Positions 44,539 to 54,270 of a stretch of 64,000 nt of DNA are shown piece by piece. Where the stretch lies: positions 1 through 64,000 of the forward strand of contig JAWLBM010000009.1 of the NCBI GenBank assembly GCA_041687675.1, written 5' to 3'. The position numbers and the translations under genes are program-made. Origin of the DNA: JAWLBM01 sp041687675 (GTDB lineage Bacteria > Pseudomonadota > Alphaproteobacteria > Rhizobiales > Pleomorphomonadaceae). Every line of letters begins with the position of its first letter. Within the stretch, counting starts at the first letter, position 1. Under the pieces are notes generated by a model. The model worked only from the letters and a program-made list of their open reading frames with translations. It was not told the origin of the DNA and made no database searches.

Positions 44539-46292
44539 CCCTCGGCCGGCAGTCGGACGACGAAGCGGGCGCCGGTGACGCGTCCCGGGTCCGCCGGGTC
44601 GTCGTGCCGGTTTTCCGCGGTGATGGTGCCGCGGTGCGCCTCGACGATCTGGCGGGAGATCGACAGGCCGAGGCCGGAGTTGTTGCCGAAGCCCTCGCCC
44701 TCCGGGCGGTCGGTGTAGAAGCGCTCGAAGATGCGCTCGATCTGGTCCGGGCGGATGCCGGGGCCGTCGTCGTCGACGGTGATCACCACCTCGCCGCCGC
44801 TGCGGCGGACCGAGACCCGCACCGCGCCGCCCGGCGGCGAGAAGGAGCGGGCGTTGTCGACGAGGTTGTGGATCACCTGCCCGAGCCGGCTGTCATGGCC
44901 GAGCACGAACAGGCGGTCCTTGTCGGCTGGCCGGAAGCTGAAGGTCACCGGCACCTCCGCGTGGCGGCCGGTGTCCTTCACCAGCGAGACGACGCTCTCG
45001 AGCAGCCTGCGCATGTCGATGGTCTGGCTGTCCTCGCGGGCGAGCTCGGCGTCGAGGCGCGAGGCGTCGGAGATGTCGGTGATCAGCCGGTCGAGCCGCC
45101 GCACGTCGTGCTGGATGATCTCGAGCAGGCGGGCGCGGCTCTCCTCGTTGCGGGCGAGCGGCAGCGTCTCCACGGCGCTGCGCAGCGAGGTGAGCGGGTT
45201 CTTCAGCTCGTGGCTGACGTCCGCGGCGAAGCTCTCGATCGCGTCGATCCGGTCGTAGAGCGCGTTGGTCATGTCGCGGAAGGCGCGGGAGAGGTGGCCG
45301 ATCTCGTCCTGGCGGTCGAACTCGGGGATCGGCTCGCGCTGCTTCACCCCGCGCCGCACCCGGTCGGCGGCGGCGGCCAGGCGCCGCAGCGGCGTCGCGA
45401 TGGTGCCGGCGAGCAGGATCGACAGCACGGCGGTGGTCACGGCGGCGACGAGGAAGACGCGGACGATGGCGAGCCGCTCCGCCGCCACGATGGCGTCGAT
45501 GTCGCCGCCCTGGGTGGAGAGCAGCAGCGAGCCGACCACCGCCCGGAAGCGCTGGATCGGCACCGCCACCGAGACGATCATCTCGCCGCGGTCGTTGACC
45601 CGCACCACCGTTCCGGGCGAACCGGCGAGCGCCGTCGCGACCTCCGGGTAGTCGCGGCCGTTGGAGCCGGCGAGTTCCTGGTAGACCGGCAGGTCCGTCC
45701 GCCGCATCAGGTATTTCGCCCCCTCCCAGACCCGCTCGAATATGCCGGGCTCGTCGGGCTGCGGCGGCGGCAGGTCGAAGCGCAGCACCTGGCCGCGGGA
45801 GTAGAGGAAGCGGCTGTCGAGGATGAGGACGCCGTCGCGGTCGTAGATGCGCGCCCGGGTGCGGGTGGGCGAGATGAGGCGGCGCAGGATCGGCGCCACC
45901 CGTTCCGGGTTGATCGGGAAGTCGAGCGCCTCGGCGCCGTCGAGCGGCGACACGCTCTCGCCGGTCTGCAGGCGCAGCAGTCTCTCCGGGTCGATGGTGA
46001 TCGAGTTGGTCTCGACGGTCGCGGAGGCGGCGATGGCCCCGGCGATGATCTCGCCCTGGGTGAGCAGGCTCGCCACACGCGCGTCGATCAGGCCGGCGCG
46101 GAACTGGTTGAGGTAGAGGATGCCCGAGACCATCGCGATCAGCGCCGCGAGGTTGAGCACCAGGATGCGGCGGGTCAGCGAGGAAAACACCGAGCCGCTG
46201 ACGAATCGGCCGAAACGGCCCGCCCAGACCCGCCCGGCGCGGCGCCGGGCCGAGCGGCGCCGCTCGGGCAGGGGTCTCGTCTCGCTTACCAT
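44535..46292 (-). CDS. chvG: Sensor histidine kinase ChvG (ExoS-like)
   Basis: ChvG senses envelope and acid stress and controls host interaction genes in rhizobia and Agrobacterium. The 585-residue inner-membrane protein has a basic N-terminus, TM1 (RILVLNLAALIAMVSGILYL), a periplasmic sensor of about 210 residues, TM2 (RVFLVAAVTTAVLSILLAG), a HAMP region, the phosphoacceptor His (FAADVSHELKNPLTSLRSA, about residue 359) and the ATPase domain (IHNLVDNARSF, VDDDGPGIR, GLGLSISRQIVEAHRG). It partners ChvI, 58 bp upstream. Confidence 0.94.
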   Translation of the reverse strand: MVSETRPLPERRRSARRRAGRVWAGRFGRFVSGSVFSSLTRRILVLNLAALIAMVSGILYLNQFRAGLIDARVASLLTQGEIIAGAIAASATVETNSITIDPERLLRLQTGESVSPLDGAEALDFPINPERVAPILRRLISPTRTRARIYDRDGVLILDSRFLYSRGQVLRFDLPPPQPDEPGIFERVWEGAKYLMRRTDLPVYQELAGSNGRDYPEVATALAGSPGTVVRVNDRGEMIVSVAVPIQRFRAVVGSLLLSTQGGDIDAIVAAERLAIVRVFLVAAVTTAVLSILLAGTIATPLRRLAAAADRVRRGVKQREPIPEFDRQDEIGHLSRAFRDMTNALYDRIDAIESFAADVSHELKNPLTSLRSAVETLPLARNEESRARLLEIIQHDVRRLDRLITDISDASRLDAELAREDSQTIDMRRLLESVVSLVKDTGRHAEVPVTFSFRPADKDRLFVLGHDSRLGQVIHNLVDNARSFSPPGGAVRVSVRRSGGEVVITVDDDGPGIRPDQIERIFERFYTDRPEGEGFGNNSGLGLSISRQIVEAHRGTITAENRHDDPADPGRVTGARFVVRLPAEG

Positions 46293-46350
46293 GCGTTCCG
46301 CGTCTCCGGCCGCGGCCGGTCCTTCCGATGCCGGGCGGCGTTCGCTCCGC

Positions 46351-47049
46351 TCACTCCTTGAAGCGGTAGCCGACGCCGTAGAGCGTCTCGATCATGTCGA
46401 AGTCGTCGTCGATCGCCTTGAACTTCTTGCGCAGCCGCTTGATGTGGCTGTCGATGGTGCGGTCGTCAACATAGACTTGGTCGTCGTAGGCCGCATCCAT
46501 CAGCGCGTTGCGGCTCTTGACCACCCCGGGACGCTGGGCGAGGGCGAACAGGATCAGGAACTCGGTGACGGTGAGGGTGACGTTCTGCCCGTTCCAGGTG
46601 CAGGTGTGCCGCTCCTGGTCCATCATCAGCGGGCCGCGCTCGATCATCCGCGTGGCGTCGGTGGGCTTGGCCGGGCCCGGCTCGCGGGGGGCGGCGCGGC
46701 GCAGCACGGCCTTGACGCGCTCCACCAGCAGGCGCTGGGAAAACGGCTTCCGGATGAAGTCGTCCGCGCCCATCTTGAGGCCGAACAGCTCGTCGATCTC
46801 GTCGTCCTTGGAGGTGAGGAAGATCACCGGCATGTCGGTCTTCTGCCGCAGCCGCCGCAGCAGCTCCATGCCGTCCATCCGCGGCATCTTGATGTCGAGG
46901 ATGGCGAGGTCCGGGGTCTGCTGCGCCAGCCCCTCGAGCGCCGAGACGCCGTCGGTGTAGGTGTCCACCCGGTAGCCCTCCGCCTCCAGTGCGATCGACA
47001 CCGAGGTCAGGATGTTCCGGTCGTCGTCGACGAGGGCGATGGTCGGCAT
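46351..47049 (-). CDS. chvI: Response regulator ChvI
   Basis: The 232-residue OmpR-type regulator has a receiver domain with DDDRNIL, the phosphorylated Asp in DLAILDIKMPRMDG (about residue 55) and KPFSQR, and a C-terminal winged helix ending IETLYGVGYRFKE. It is activated by ChvG. It starts the leftward operon chvI-chvG-hprK, then EIIA and HPr. Confidence 0.95.
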   Translation of the reverse strand: MPTIALVDDDRNILTSVSIALEAEGYRVDTYTDGVSALEGLAQQTPDLAILDIKMPRMDGMELLRRLRQKTDMPVIFLTSKDDEIDELFGLKMGADDFIRKPFSQRLLVERVKAVLRRAAPREPGPAKPTDATRMIERGPLMMDQERHTCTWNGQNVTLTVTEFLILFALAQRPGVVKSRNALMDAAYDDQVYVDDRTIDSHIKRLRKKFKAIDDDFDMIETLYGVGYRFKE

Positions 47050-47165
47050 GGCGTTGGTGTCCTCCGGGTCGAAGTGTCCGGTTCGTCGTTCGCGGTCGGC
47101 CGAGCCCCCGGCCGAACCAGTCTACGCTCGGGGCTCCCGCTTTTCCCGGCAGAAATGCGCGGAAA

Positions 47166-48620
47166 TTAAGGCGCGGCCAGCCCGCGCCCCCGGCTTCCGG
47201 CCGGCGGGGTCCTCCAGCCGGCCGCCGCTCGCTCCGCCACAAGATGGAAACGCGGCAGCAACAATGCCAGGGACGCGAGGATGCCGGCGCCGATTCCAAT
47301 GAACAGTCCGATGGCCCCGAGGTTCAGGGTGAGGCCGGCGAACCAGCCGGCCGGGACCGCCACGAACCAGAAGGCGGCGGCCTGCAGCCACATCGGCATC
47401 CACACGTCGCCGAGGCCGCGCAGCGCGCCCATGGCGACGCCCATCATGGCGTCGAGGGCGACGAAGAAGCCGGCGAAGCGGAGCGTGCCGGTGGCGACCG
47501 CGACCGCCGCCGCGTCGTCGACGATGAAGGCGGCGATCCGGTCGGGGACGGCGATCATCGCCACCCCGCAGGCGCCGGAGAACAGCGCGCCGAGGCCGAT
47601 CGCGCTCCAGCCGGCGCGGGCGAGGTCGACGGGGAAGCGCCGGCCGACCGCGTTGCCGACCCGGATCGTGGCGGCGCCGCCGATGCCGACCGCGTTCATG
47701 AACACGAGCGACATCACGGTCATCGTGGTCTGGTGCGCGGCCAGCGCCGCCGCGCTGATGGCGCCGGCGAAGAACACCATGGCGGCGAAGGCGGCGCTCT
47801 CGACCCCCTGGCCGAGGCCCATCGGCAGGCCCATCCGGCGGATCCAGCGGCCGTTGTCGCCGCCGAGGTTGGCGAAGGCGGCGAGCCAGCGGCGCGGCGG
47901 GGCGAGGAAGCGGTAGGGGTCGCCCTGCCGGCGCGCGATCCACAGGAGAGCGGCGAGCGCGGCCGCGAAGGTGAGCCAGCGGACGAGCGAGGAGGTGGCC
48001 ATCGCCGTCGCCGCGCCGCCGGTCTCGGCGACGAGGCCGCCCCATCCGAGCACCAGCACCGCGTCCAGCGCGAAGTTCAGGAGGTTCGCGGCCAGCATGA
48101 TCAGCATACCGATCCGCGGCCGGTCGGTCGCCTCCAGCATCATGTTGGCGATGAGGAACAAGAGCTGGCCCGGCAGCCCCCAGGCGAATTGGTGCGAGAC
48201 GTCGGCGGCGATCGCCGCCACCGCGGGATCCTGTCGCGTCAGGAGGAAGAAGGGCTCGGCCCAGACCGACAGCAGGGCGGCGACGACACCGAGCAGGGCG
48301 GCGTTGGCGACGCCGGCGCGGAAGATGTCGCCGACGGCCGCGGGCTCGTCGCGCCCGATCGCCTGCGCGGCCAGCACCACCGCGGCCTGCAGCGCGCCCA
48401 TGGCGACGAGGAGAATCGTCAGCAGCGGCGCGATCCCGAGGCCGAGGCCGGCGAGCTCCAGGCCGCCGGCGCGGCCGGCCATCCAGGTGTCGACGGTGAA
48501 CAGCACCAGCAGCCCGGCCCGCGACACGATGATCGGCCAGGCGAGCACCAGCGTGCGCCGCAGGTGCCAGGGCACCGGATTGCCGTCGACGGCGGGGCTG
48601 GCGGGAACGGGACGCTGCAC
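47166..48620 (-). CDS. MATE family efflux transporter
   Basis: The 484-residue inner-membrane protein has about twelve hydrophobic segments in two MATE halves. GLLVLFTVDTWMAGRAGG is the first-half signature and MGLPMGLGQGVESAAFAAMV that of the second. It would exchange cations for organic cations or drugs; the substrate is unknown. The start is GTG at 48620. It lies 116 bp upstream of chvI and is probably a separate transcript. Confidence 0.88.
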   Translation of the reverse strand: MQRPVPASPAVDGNPVPWHLRRTLVLAWPIIVSRAGLLVLFTVDTWMAGRAGGLELAGLGLGIAPLLTILLVAMGALQAAVVLAAQAIGRDEPAAVGDIFRAGVANAALLGVVAALLSVWAEPFFLLTRQDPAVAAIAADVSHQFAWGLPGQLLFLIANMMLEATDRPRIGMLIMLAANLLNFALDAVLVLGWGGLVAETGGAATAMATSSLVRWLTFAAALAALLWIARRQGDPYRFLAPPRRWLAAFANLGGDNGRWIRRMGLPMGLGQGVESAAFAAMVFFAGAISAAALAAHQTTMTVMSLVFMNAVGIGGAATIRVGNAVGRRFPVDLARAGWSAIGLGALFSGACGVAMIAVPDRIAAFIVDDAAAVAVATGTLRFAGFFVALDAMMGVAMGALRGLGDVWMPMWLQAAAFWFVAVPAGWFAGLTLNLGAIGLFIGIGAGILASLALLLPRFHLVAERAAAGWRTPPAGSRGRGLAAP

Positions 48621-48784
48621 GGGACCACGGGCCTTCGGAGCGGGCCGGGAACCGAGGGATCTCGGGCGTCCGGCCGCGCGGGACGGGACCCTATCCGAAG
48701 CTTGCGCCGGGGGAAAGGGCGGGCGCCCGCTGCCGGGCCGGTCCCCGGTGCCTCACGTCCGCGTTTCCGTCCCGTAAGTCATAC

Positions 48785-48830
48785 CATGGAATAAAATTGC
48801 ATTTCAATGCACAAAATGACAGTATAGAAC
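48785..48830 (+). promoter_or_regulatory. AT-rich promoter region of the propeller/RTX gene
   Basis: This short AT-rich island stands out in GC-rich DNA. It holds TTTCAA (48802-48807) and TATAGA (48823-48828), spaced 15 bp, and an internal inverted repeat GCATT-TC-AATGC (48799-48810). The spacing is short for a sigma-70 promoter, so the exact hexamers are uncertain. The start codon is about 85 bp on. The rest of the 292-bp gap 48621-48912 shows nothing else. Confidence 0.5.
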
Positions 48831-48912
48831 ATGACCGTCGCCGTGACGGGGGCGGGTCCCGGCTCGGGGTCCCTTTCGGATCGGTCGCGCGCCCCGACGC
48901 CGGAGACCCCTG

Positions 48913-51205
48913 ATGAGACACGCCCTTCGCCGCACATGCTCCCGCCTGGCGCTCGCCGCCGCCGTCTCGCTCGCCGCGGGCGCCGCCCAGGCGGAGACGA
49001 AGACGCTCGCGGGCAAGGCCTCGGCCGCCTGGGAGATGTTCTACACCGGCCTTGCGGAGGCCTCCGCGATCACCGGGTCGGCCGAGGCGGACGTCATCTA
49101 CGGCGACGCGTTGGCGATGGCGGGTCCCCCGGTCGCCATGAAGCGGCTGGTGATGGGGCGCGACGCCAGCGGCGCCCCGATGCTGCCGGACAAGGGGGTC
49201 TATCTTTCGAGCATGGGGCCTGGCGTCGTTTCCCCGGATGGCCGGTGGGTACTGGTCAATTCCCAGGCGACGAACCTCCTGCCGGGGCTGACCCCGGGCA
49301 TGCCAGACCAGGTTCTCGCCGTCCACCTGGAGACCGGCGAGATCGTCCCGGTCTCGGTCGGGGCCGACGGGACGACCTTCGGCGACGGCGACAGCGGGCA
49401 GGCGAAGTTCTCCCCGGACGGCTCCAAGGTCGTGTTCGTCACCGCGGCCACCAACCTCGTCGGCGCATCGGCGCCGCAGGTGGTGGTCAAGGACCTCAAG
49501 ACCGGGGCGATCACGCGTGTCTCTGGGACGCGGGGCACCGGCGCGGCCGTGACCGGGAAGACCTTCGAGGACCCCTCCTTCTCGCCGGACGGAAGCCGCA
49601 TCGTCTTCGAGACCAACGCGGCTCTGCTCGATGATCCGATGCCCGACATGAACGGGGCGAGCGACGTCTACATGGTCACCTACACCGGCGGAGCGAACGA
49701 CGCGGCCTCGACGGTGCTGGTCTCGACCCGGGCAGACGGAAGTTTCGGCGATCTACCTTCCTACGGCCCCGTCTTCTCGCCGCTGGGCGACGGGATCCTG
49801 TTCTCGTCGCTTTCCAACCTGCTCACGTCGCCGCAGATGGACACGAACAGCGAAGCAGATGTCTACTTCAAGGCGCTCGGCCCGGTGGACCCGGCGACCG
49901 GCCGCATGTCCGGCCCTGTCTCGCTGGTCTCCTCCAACGACACGGGGACCCAGGGAAACGGCTGCCTAAGTTACGAGCCGGGCGTCCACCCGGACGGCCG
50001 AAGGGTGGCGTTCACCACCCTCTGCCCGCTGCATCCGGCCCCGGATACCAACGGGACCTCGGACGTCTACTTCACCTATACTGACCGGACCGTGGAGGAA
50101 AAGAAGGGCGGCACGCTGCTCGGCGTCTCCGGCCTCCCCGCCAAGATGGGGGATGCCGCGTCCTACTCCCCGAACATCTCGCCGGACGGGTCGCTGATCG
50201 CCTTCGTCTCCCAGGCGGGCGACCTTGCGGCCGGGGCCACAAACGGGAAGGCCCAGGTGCTGGTCAGGAGCTTCGTCAACGGCGCGCCCATCCACCTCGT
50301 CTCCCGCGCCGCTACTGGCGCTGCCGGCGACGACGACGCGGATTGGATCGCCTTCACGCCGGACGGCGCCGGCATCGTCTTCGAGTCCGCAGCCACCAAC
50401 CTCGTCGACCCGCCGACCTCGGAAACCAACGTCTATCTCGCGACCCTCCCGCCCGTGACGGGCGGCAACGACGTCATCCTCGGTGGGGCCGGCGACGATC
50501 GGATCCACGGCGGCGGCGGCGACGACACCCTCGACGGCGGCGCCGGTGCGGACCGCATGACCGGCGGGCCGGGCAACGACAGCTACATCGTGGACGACCC
50601 GGGCGACGTGGTGGCCGAGAAGGCCGGGGAGGGGATCGACGACGTGATATCCGCGATCTCCTGGACCCTGCCGGACAACGTGGAGAACCTCGAACTCGTC
50701 GCCCCGGCGGTCGAGGGCGCCGGCAACGCGCTCGCCAACGTGATCGAGGGCAGCGCCGGCGCCAACGTGCTCTCCGGCGGGGCCGGCGACGACAGCCTCT
50801 TCGGCAACGGCGGCGCGGACACGCTCGCGGGCGGCGACGGCAACGACCGGCTGATCGGCGGCGGGGGCCGCGACATCCTCACCGGCGGGGCCGGCGTCGA
50901 CACCTTCGTCTGGCTGAAGCGGGCCGAGAGCCGCGCCGGCAAGAGCCGCCGCGACGTGATCACCGACTTCGACGCCGCGGCGGGCGAGACGATCGACCTC
51001 TCCAAGGTGGACGGCAAGAAGAAGAAGGGCTTCCAGCGTTTCATCTGGAAAGGGGCGAAGCCCTTCTCCGGCCGCCCGGGGCGAACTGCGCTTCGCCAAG
51101 GGCCTGCTGCAGGCGGACGCCGACGGCGACCGCAAGGCGGACTTCGAGATCAAGGTGACGGTGACCTCGGGCAAGTTCGGCAAGAACAACCTGAAGCTGA
51201 AGTGA
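48913..51205 (+). CDS. Beta-propeller/RTX calcium-binding protein, frameshifted near its C-terminus
   Basis: The protein starts with a Sec signal peptide (LALAAAVSLAAGAAQAE), then TolB/PD40-type propeller repeats (FSPDGSKVVFVTAATNLV, FSPDGSRIVFET, ISPDGSLIAFVSQAGDL), then RTX calcium-binding nonapeptides (about residues 519-665: GGAGDDRIHGGGGDDTLDGG and GGAGDDSLFGNGGADTLAGG). After FIWKGAKPFSGRPG the frame breaks at a GGGG run (51078-51081). Skipping one G restores GELRFAKGLLQADADGDRKA and NNLKLK to a stop at 51205 (763 residues), matching the usual RTX C-terminus. Unshifted, the frame runs on antisense through rsmD to 51417. A Sec signal with RTX repeats is odd, since RTX proteins normally leave by type I secretion. 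It is either a real frameshift or a base-call error. Confidence 0.82.
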
Positions 51206-51208
51206 CGC

Positions 51209-51233
51209 CCGGGGGCCGGCCGCCGGCCCCCGG
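51209..51233. terminator. GC-rich hairpin between convergent genes
   Basis: CCGGGGGCCGG and CCGGCCCCCGG form an 11-bp stem with a CCG loop exactly between the RTX stop and the rsmD stop. It can fold in both transcripts. There is no T tract, so termination is likely but unproven. Confidence 0.6.
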
Positions 51234-51794
51234 TCAGGCCCGCCGCAGGAAGCGGACCACCGTCTCGCCGAAGGTGCGCTCGTCGAGCGGCTCGAAGCCC
51301 TCCGGCGCGGCGAAGGGCGCGCCGGCGGCCTCCTCGACCACGACGAGGGCGCCCGGCGCGAGCCAGCCGCCCTCGGCCAGCGAAGCCAGCGACAGGCTGG
51401 CGAGGCCCTTGCCGTAGGGCGGGTCGAGGAAGGCGAGGGTGTAGGGCTCGGCCGGGCCGATCCGGCCCATCCCCGTGGCGTCGCGGCGGAAGATCCGAGT
51501 CGAGCCGGTGAGGCCGAGCGCTTCCTGGTTGCGGCGGATCAGGCCGCGCGCCTCGGCGCTCTCCTCCACGAAGAGGCAGGCCTTCGCTCCGCGGCTCATC
51601 GCCTCGAAGCCGAGCGCGCCGGTGCCGGCGAAGAGGTCGAGCACGCGGGCCTCGGCGAGCGTGCCGTGGAAGCGGTGCTCGAGGATGTTGAAGAGGCTCT
51701 CCCGGGTGCGGTCGGAGGTCGGGCGGATGGCGAGGCTGCCCTCGGCCGGGCCCGCCAGCGCCTTGCCGCGGAACCTACCGCCGACGATCCGCAC
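51234..51794 (-). CDS. rsmD: 16S rRNA (guanine966-N2)-methyltransferase
   Basis: RsmD methylates G966 of 16S rRNA. The 186-residue protein has the SAM-binding motif VLDLFAGTGALGFEAMSRG and the catalytic DPPY (LAFLDPPYGKG). RIVGGRFRGKAL is the family N-terminus. The GTG at 51794 has GGGAGG just upstream and overlaps the end of rluB by 20 bp; no ATG fits. It converges with the RTX gene. Confidence 0.93.
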   Translation of the reverse strand: MRIVGGRFRGKALAGPAEGSLAIRPTSDRTRESLFNILEHRFHGTLAEARVLDLFAGTGALGFEAMSRGAKACLFVEESAEARGLIRRNQEALGLTGSTRIFRRDATGMGRIGPAEPYTLAFLDPPYGKGLASLSLASLAEGGWLAPGALVVVEEAAGAPFAAPEGFEPLDERTFGETVVRFLRRA

Positions 51795-53700
51795 CGCCGC
51801 CTCCCTTGCCGCCGGATCCGCCCGGCCGGCCGCCGCCCGGTCCGCGCGGCTTCGATCCCGGCTTGCCGCCCGGCCCGCCCGGTCCCCGCGGCTTGTCTCC
51901 TGGCCTGCCGCCGGGCCCCCGCGGCTTGTCGCCCGGCCTGCCGCCGGGCCTGCCCGGCCCCGGCTTGTCTCCCGGCCTGCCGCTGAATCCGCCCGGCCCC
52001 CGCGGCTTGCCTCCCGGCTTGCCGCCGGGACGCTCGGGATGACCTCCGGGACCGCCCGCGTCGGCGCCTGGGCCTCGCCCGCGCGGCTTGCCGCCCGACG
52101 TTCCGCCCGGCCCGCCCGGCCCACCCGGCTTTCGGCCATGGCCGCCGGGTGCGTCCCCGAAAGCCCGCGGCCCGCCGCCCGGCCGGCCGGCCTTGCCGCT
52201 CCGCGCGGGCCGTTCTCCGGCGCCCGCGCCGGTCCGTTCGCCGCCGGGGCCCCGGCCGCCGGATGCGCCGCCCCGCCTGTCCTCGCCGCGCCGGTCGTGC
52301 CTCTCCTCGCGCCGCGCCGGTTCGCCGTCGGGCCGGCGGCGGTCGCCGCCCTGCGGCTTGTCGCTGCCGGACCCGGACCGGGCCGGGCGGGCGGACCCGG
52401 CCGCCTCGTCGCGGTCGCGCATCCGGTAGCCGCGTTGGGGCCGGGCGTCCTCGCCCGGGCGGCCCGGCTCGGCCGCGCGCCGGCCGGCGGGACGACGGCC
52501 CTCCAGTTCGCGGGCGACGGCGCGCTCGGGCGGCCGGCCCGGCCGCGCCCCGCGACCCGCGCGGCCGCCCCGCGCCTCGCGCGGCTCCTCCGCGGGCGTC
52601 TCGTCGGGTCTTCGCGGCCGGCGCTCCACCACCGCCTCGGGGCGCGTCACCCCGGCGCGCCGGCGCTCGGCGATCTCGCGGCGTGACAGCTGGCGACGGT
52701 CGTCGACCTCGGGCGCGGCGGCATGCGGGCCGGCGCCCTTGAGGGCGAGCCGCGGCCGGCGGCGGTTCGCCTCGCTCTCGGCGTCGTGCTCGATGTCCGC
52801 CTCGTGGCGGCGGCGGCTGCGGGCGGCGTCGGGCTGGCGCGCCCGGGCCGGCCGCGGCGCCTCCACCGGCTCCGGACGGGCCGGCGGCTTCGCAATCTTC
52901 GGCCCGCGCTCCCCCTCGCGCAGGGCGAAGTCCGCGCCGGCGGCCGAGGCGAGGCTGTCGCCCAGCTGGTCCATCAGGTGTCGTCTCTGCACCTCCTCGA
53001 CCGCCCCCTCGGCGAGTCCGCCCAGCTGGAACGGGCCGAAGGAGAGGCGGATCAGCCGGTTCACGTCGAGACCCAGGTGCATCAGCACGTTCTTGATCTC
53101 GCGGTTCTTGCCCTCGCGCAGCCCCATCGTCAGCCAGACGTTGTCGCCCTGCCGGCGGTCGAGGCTGGCCTCGATGGCGCCGTAGAGGACGCCGTCGACG
53201 GCGATGCCGTCGCGCAGCCCGTCGAGCGTCGCCTGGTCGATCTCGCCATGCGCGCGCACCCGGTAGCGACGCAGCCAGCCGGTGGCCGGCAGTTCCAGCA
53301 CCCGGGCAAGCCCGCCGTCGTTGGTGAGGAGCAAGAGGCCCTCGGTATTGATGTCGAGCCGGCCGACGGTCATCACCCGCGGCAGGTCCTTCGGCAGCAC
53401 GTCGAAGACGGTCGACCGGCCCTCTGGGTCGCGGGTGGTGGTGACGAGGCCGCGCGGCTTGTGGAACAGCCACAGCCGGGTGCGGTCGCGATCGGGCAGC
53501 GGCTGGCCGTCGACCGTCACCACGTCGCCGGGGGCGACGGTGACGGCGGGCGTGTCGAGCACGCGGCCGTTCAGCGCGACGCGGCCCTCGGCGATCCAGG
53601 TTTCCGCCTCGCGGCGCGAGCAGAGCCCGGCGCGGGCGATCACCTTGGCGATCCGCTGCGGGTCGGCCTCGGCCGGGGTTGTCTTGCTTGGGGTCTTCAT
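51775..53700 (-). CDS. rluB: Ribosomal large-subunit pseudouridine synthase with long collagen-like tail
   Basis: The N-terminal 275 residues are a canonical RsuA/RluB-type synthase: S4 domain (RIAKVIARAGLCSRREAETW), then the catalytic Asp in VGRLDINTEGLLLLTNDGG and RLIRLSFGPFQLGGL. It makes pseudouridine in 23S rRNA. From about residue 280 to 641 the tail is low in complexity: first Arg/Glu/Pro-rich, then Gly-Pro repeats such as GRPGDKPRGPGG repeated several times, GGKPGGKPRG and GPGGFSGRPG. It is basic and probably disordered, likely RNA-binding. Such tails are seen in related bacteria, but this one is unusually long. Confidence 0.93.
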   Translation of the reverse strand: MKTPSKTTPAEADPQRIAKVIARAGLCSRREAETWIAEGRVALNGRVLDTPAVTVAPGDVVTVDGQPLPDRDRTRLWLFHKPRGLVTTTRDPEGRSTVFDVLPKDLPRVMTVGRLDINTEGLLLLTNDGGLARVLELPATGWLRRYRVRAHGEIDQATLDGLRDGIAVDGVLYGAIEASLDRRQGDNVWLTMGLREGKNREIKNVLMHLGLDVNRLIRLSFGPFQLGGLAEGAVEEVQRRHLMDQLGDSLASAAGADFALREGERGPKIAKPPARPEPVEAPRPARARQPDAARSRRRHEADIEHDAESEANRRRPRLALKGAGPHAAAPEVDDRRQLSRREIAERRRAGVTRPEAVVERRPRRPDETPAEEPREARGGRAGRGARPGRPPERAVARELEGRRPAGRRAAEPGRPGEDARPQRGYRMRDRDEAAGSARPARSGSGSDKPQGGDRRRPDGEPARREERHDRRGEDRRGGASGGRGPGGERTGAGAGERPARSGKAGRPGGGPRAFGDAPGGHGRKPGGPGGPGGTSGGKPRGRGPGADAGGPGGHPERPGGKPGGKPRGPGGFSGRPGDKPGPGRPGGRPGDKPRGPGGRPGDKPRGPGGPGGKPGSKPRGPGGGRPGGSGGKGGGGADRRR

Positions 53701-53758
53701 GGCACGGCTGATAGCAGGAAACCGGGAGCGCTGGAACGGCGATGAGGGCGCGGTGCTC

Positions 53759-54244
53759 ATGAGCCGCGGGAGCACGGAACCGGGCGCCTCGGCGGCGCCG
53801 GCCGGGGGCGGCTTCATGGAACTCGCGCTCGAGGAGGCGCGGGCGGCCGCCGCGCGCGGCGAAGTGCCTGTCGGCTGCGTGCTGGTGAAGGACGGCGAGG
53901 TGCTCGCGAGCGCCGGCAACCGCACCCTCGAGCTGTCCGACCCGACCGCCCATGCCGAGATGCTGGCGATCCGCGCGGCGGCGGCGAGGGTCGGATCGCA
54001 GCGCCTCGTCGGCGCCGATCTCTACGTCACCCTCGAGCCCTGCCCGATGTGCGCGGCGGCGATCAGCTTCGCCCGCATCCGCCGCCTCTACTTCGGCGCC
54101 GGCGACGAGAAGGGCGGCGCGGTGGAGAGCGGCGTGCGGCTCTACGCGAGCCCCTCCTGCCACCACGTCCCCGAGGTCTACGGCGGCATCGCCGCCAGCG
54201 AGGCCGCGGCGCTCCTGAAGAATTTCTTCGCCGCGCGGCGGTGA
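53759..54244 (+). CDS. tadA: tRNA-specific adenosine deaminase
   Basis: TadA converts the wobble A34 to inosine in tRNA-Arg. The 161-residue zinc enzyme has the HAE motif (DPTAHAEMLAIRAAA) with the catalytic Glu, and PCPMC (TLEPCPMCAAAI) for zinc. I start at the ATG at 53759; an internal ATG at 53816 gives a 142-residue product that aligns equally well. It is divergent from rluB with a 58-bp gap. Confidence 0.92.
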   Translation: MSRGSTEPGASAAPAGGGFMELALEEARAAAARGEVPVGCVLVKDGEVLASAGNRTLELSDPTAHAEMLAIRAAAARVGSQRLVGADLYVTLEPCPMCAAAISFARIRRLYFGAGDEKGGAVESGVRLYASPSCHHVPEVYGGIAASEAAALLKNFFAARR

Positions 54245-54270
54245 GGCAGCGGGCGCCAACTGCTCTCCAC

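Noticed and set aside
51206..51417. Extension of the RTX frame past 51205 to a stop at 51417.
   Set aside because: This part is antisense to rsmD and arises from the one-base shift at 51078-51081.
51596..54259. An 887-codon minus-strand frame across rluB and the tadA region.
   Set aside because: It is an out-of-frame read of the Gly/Arg-rich rluB tail; the true frame has the synthase motifs.
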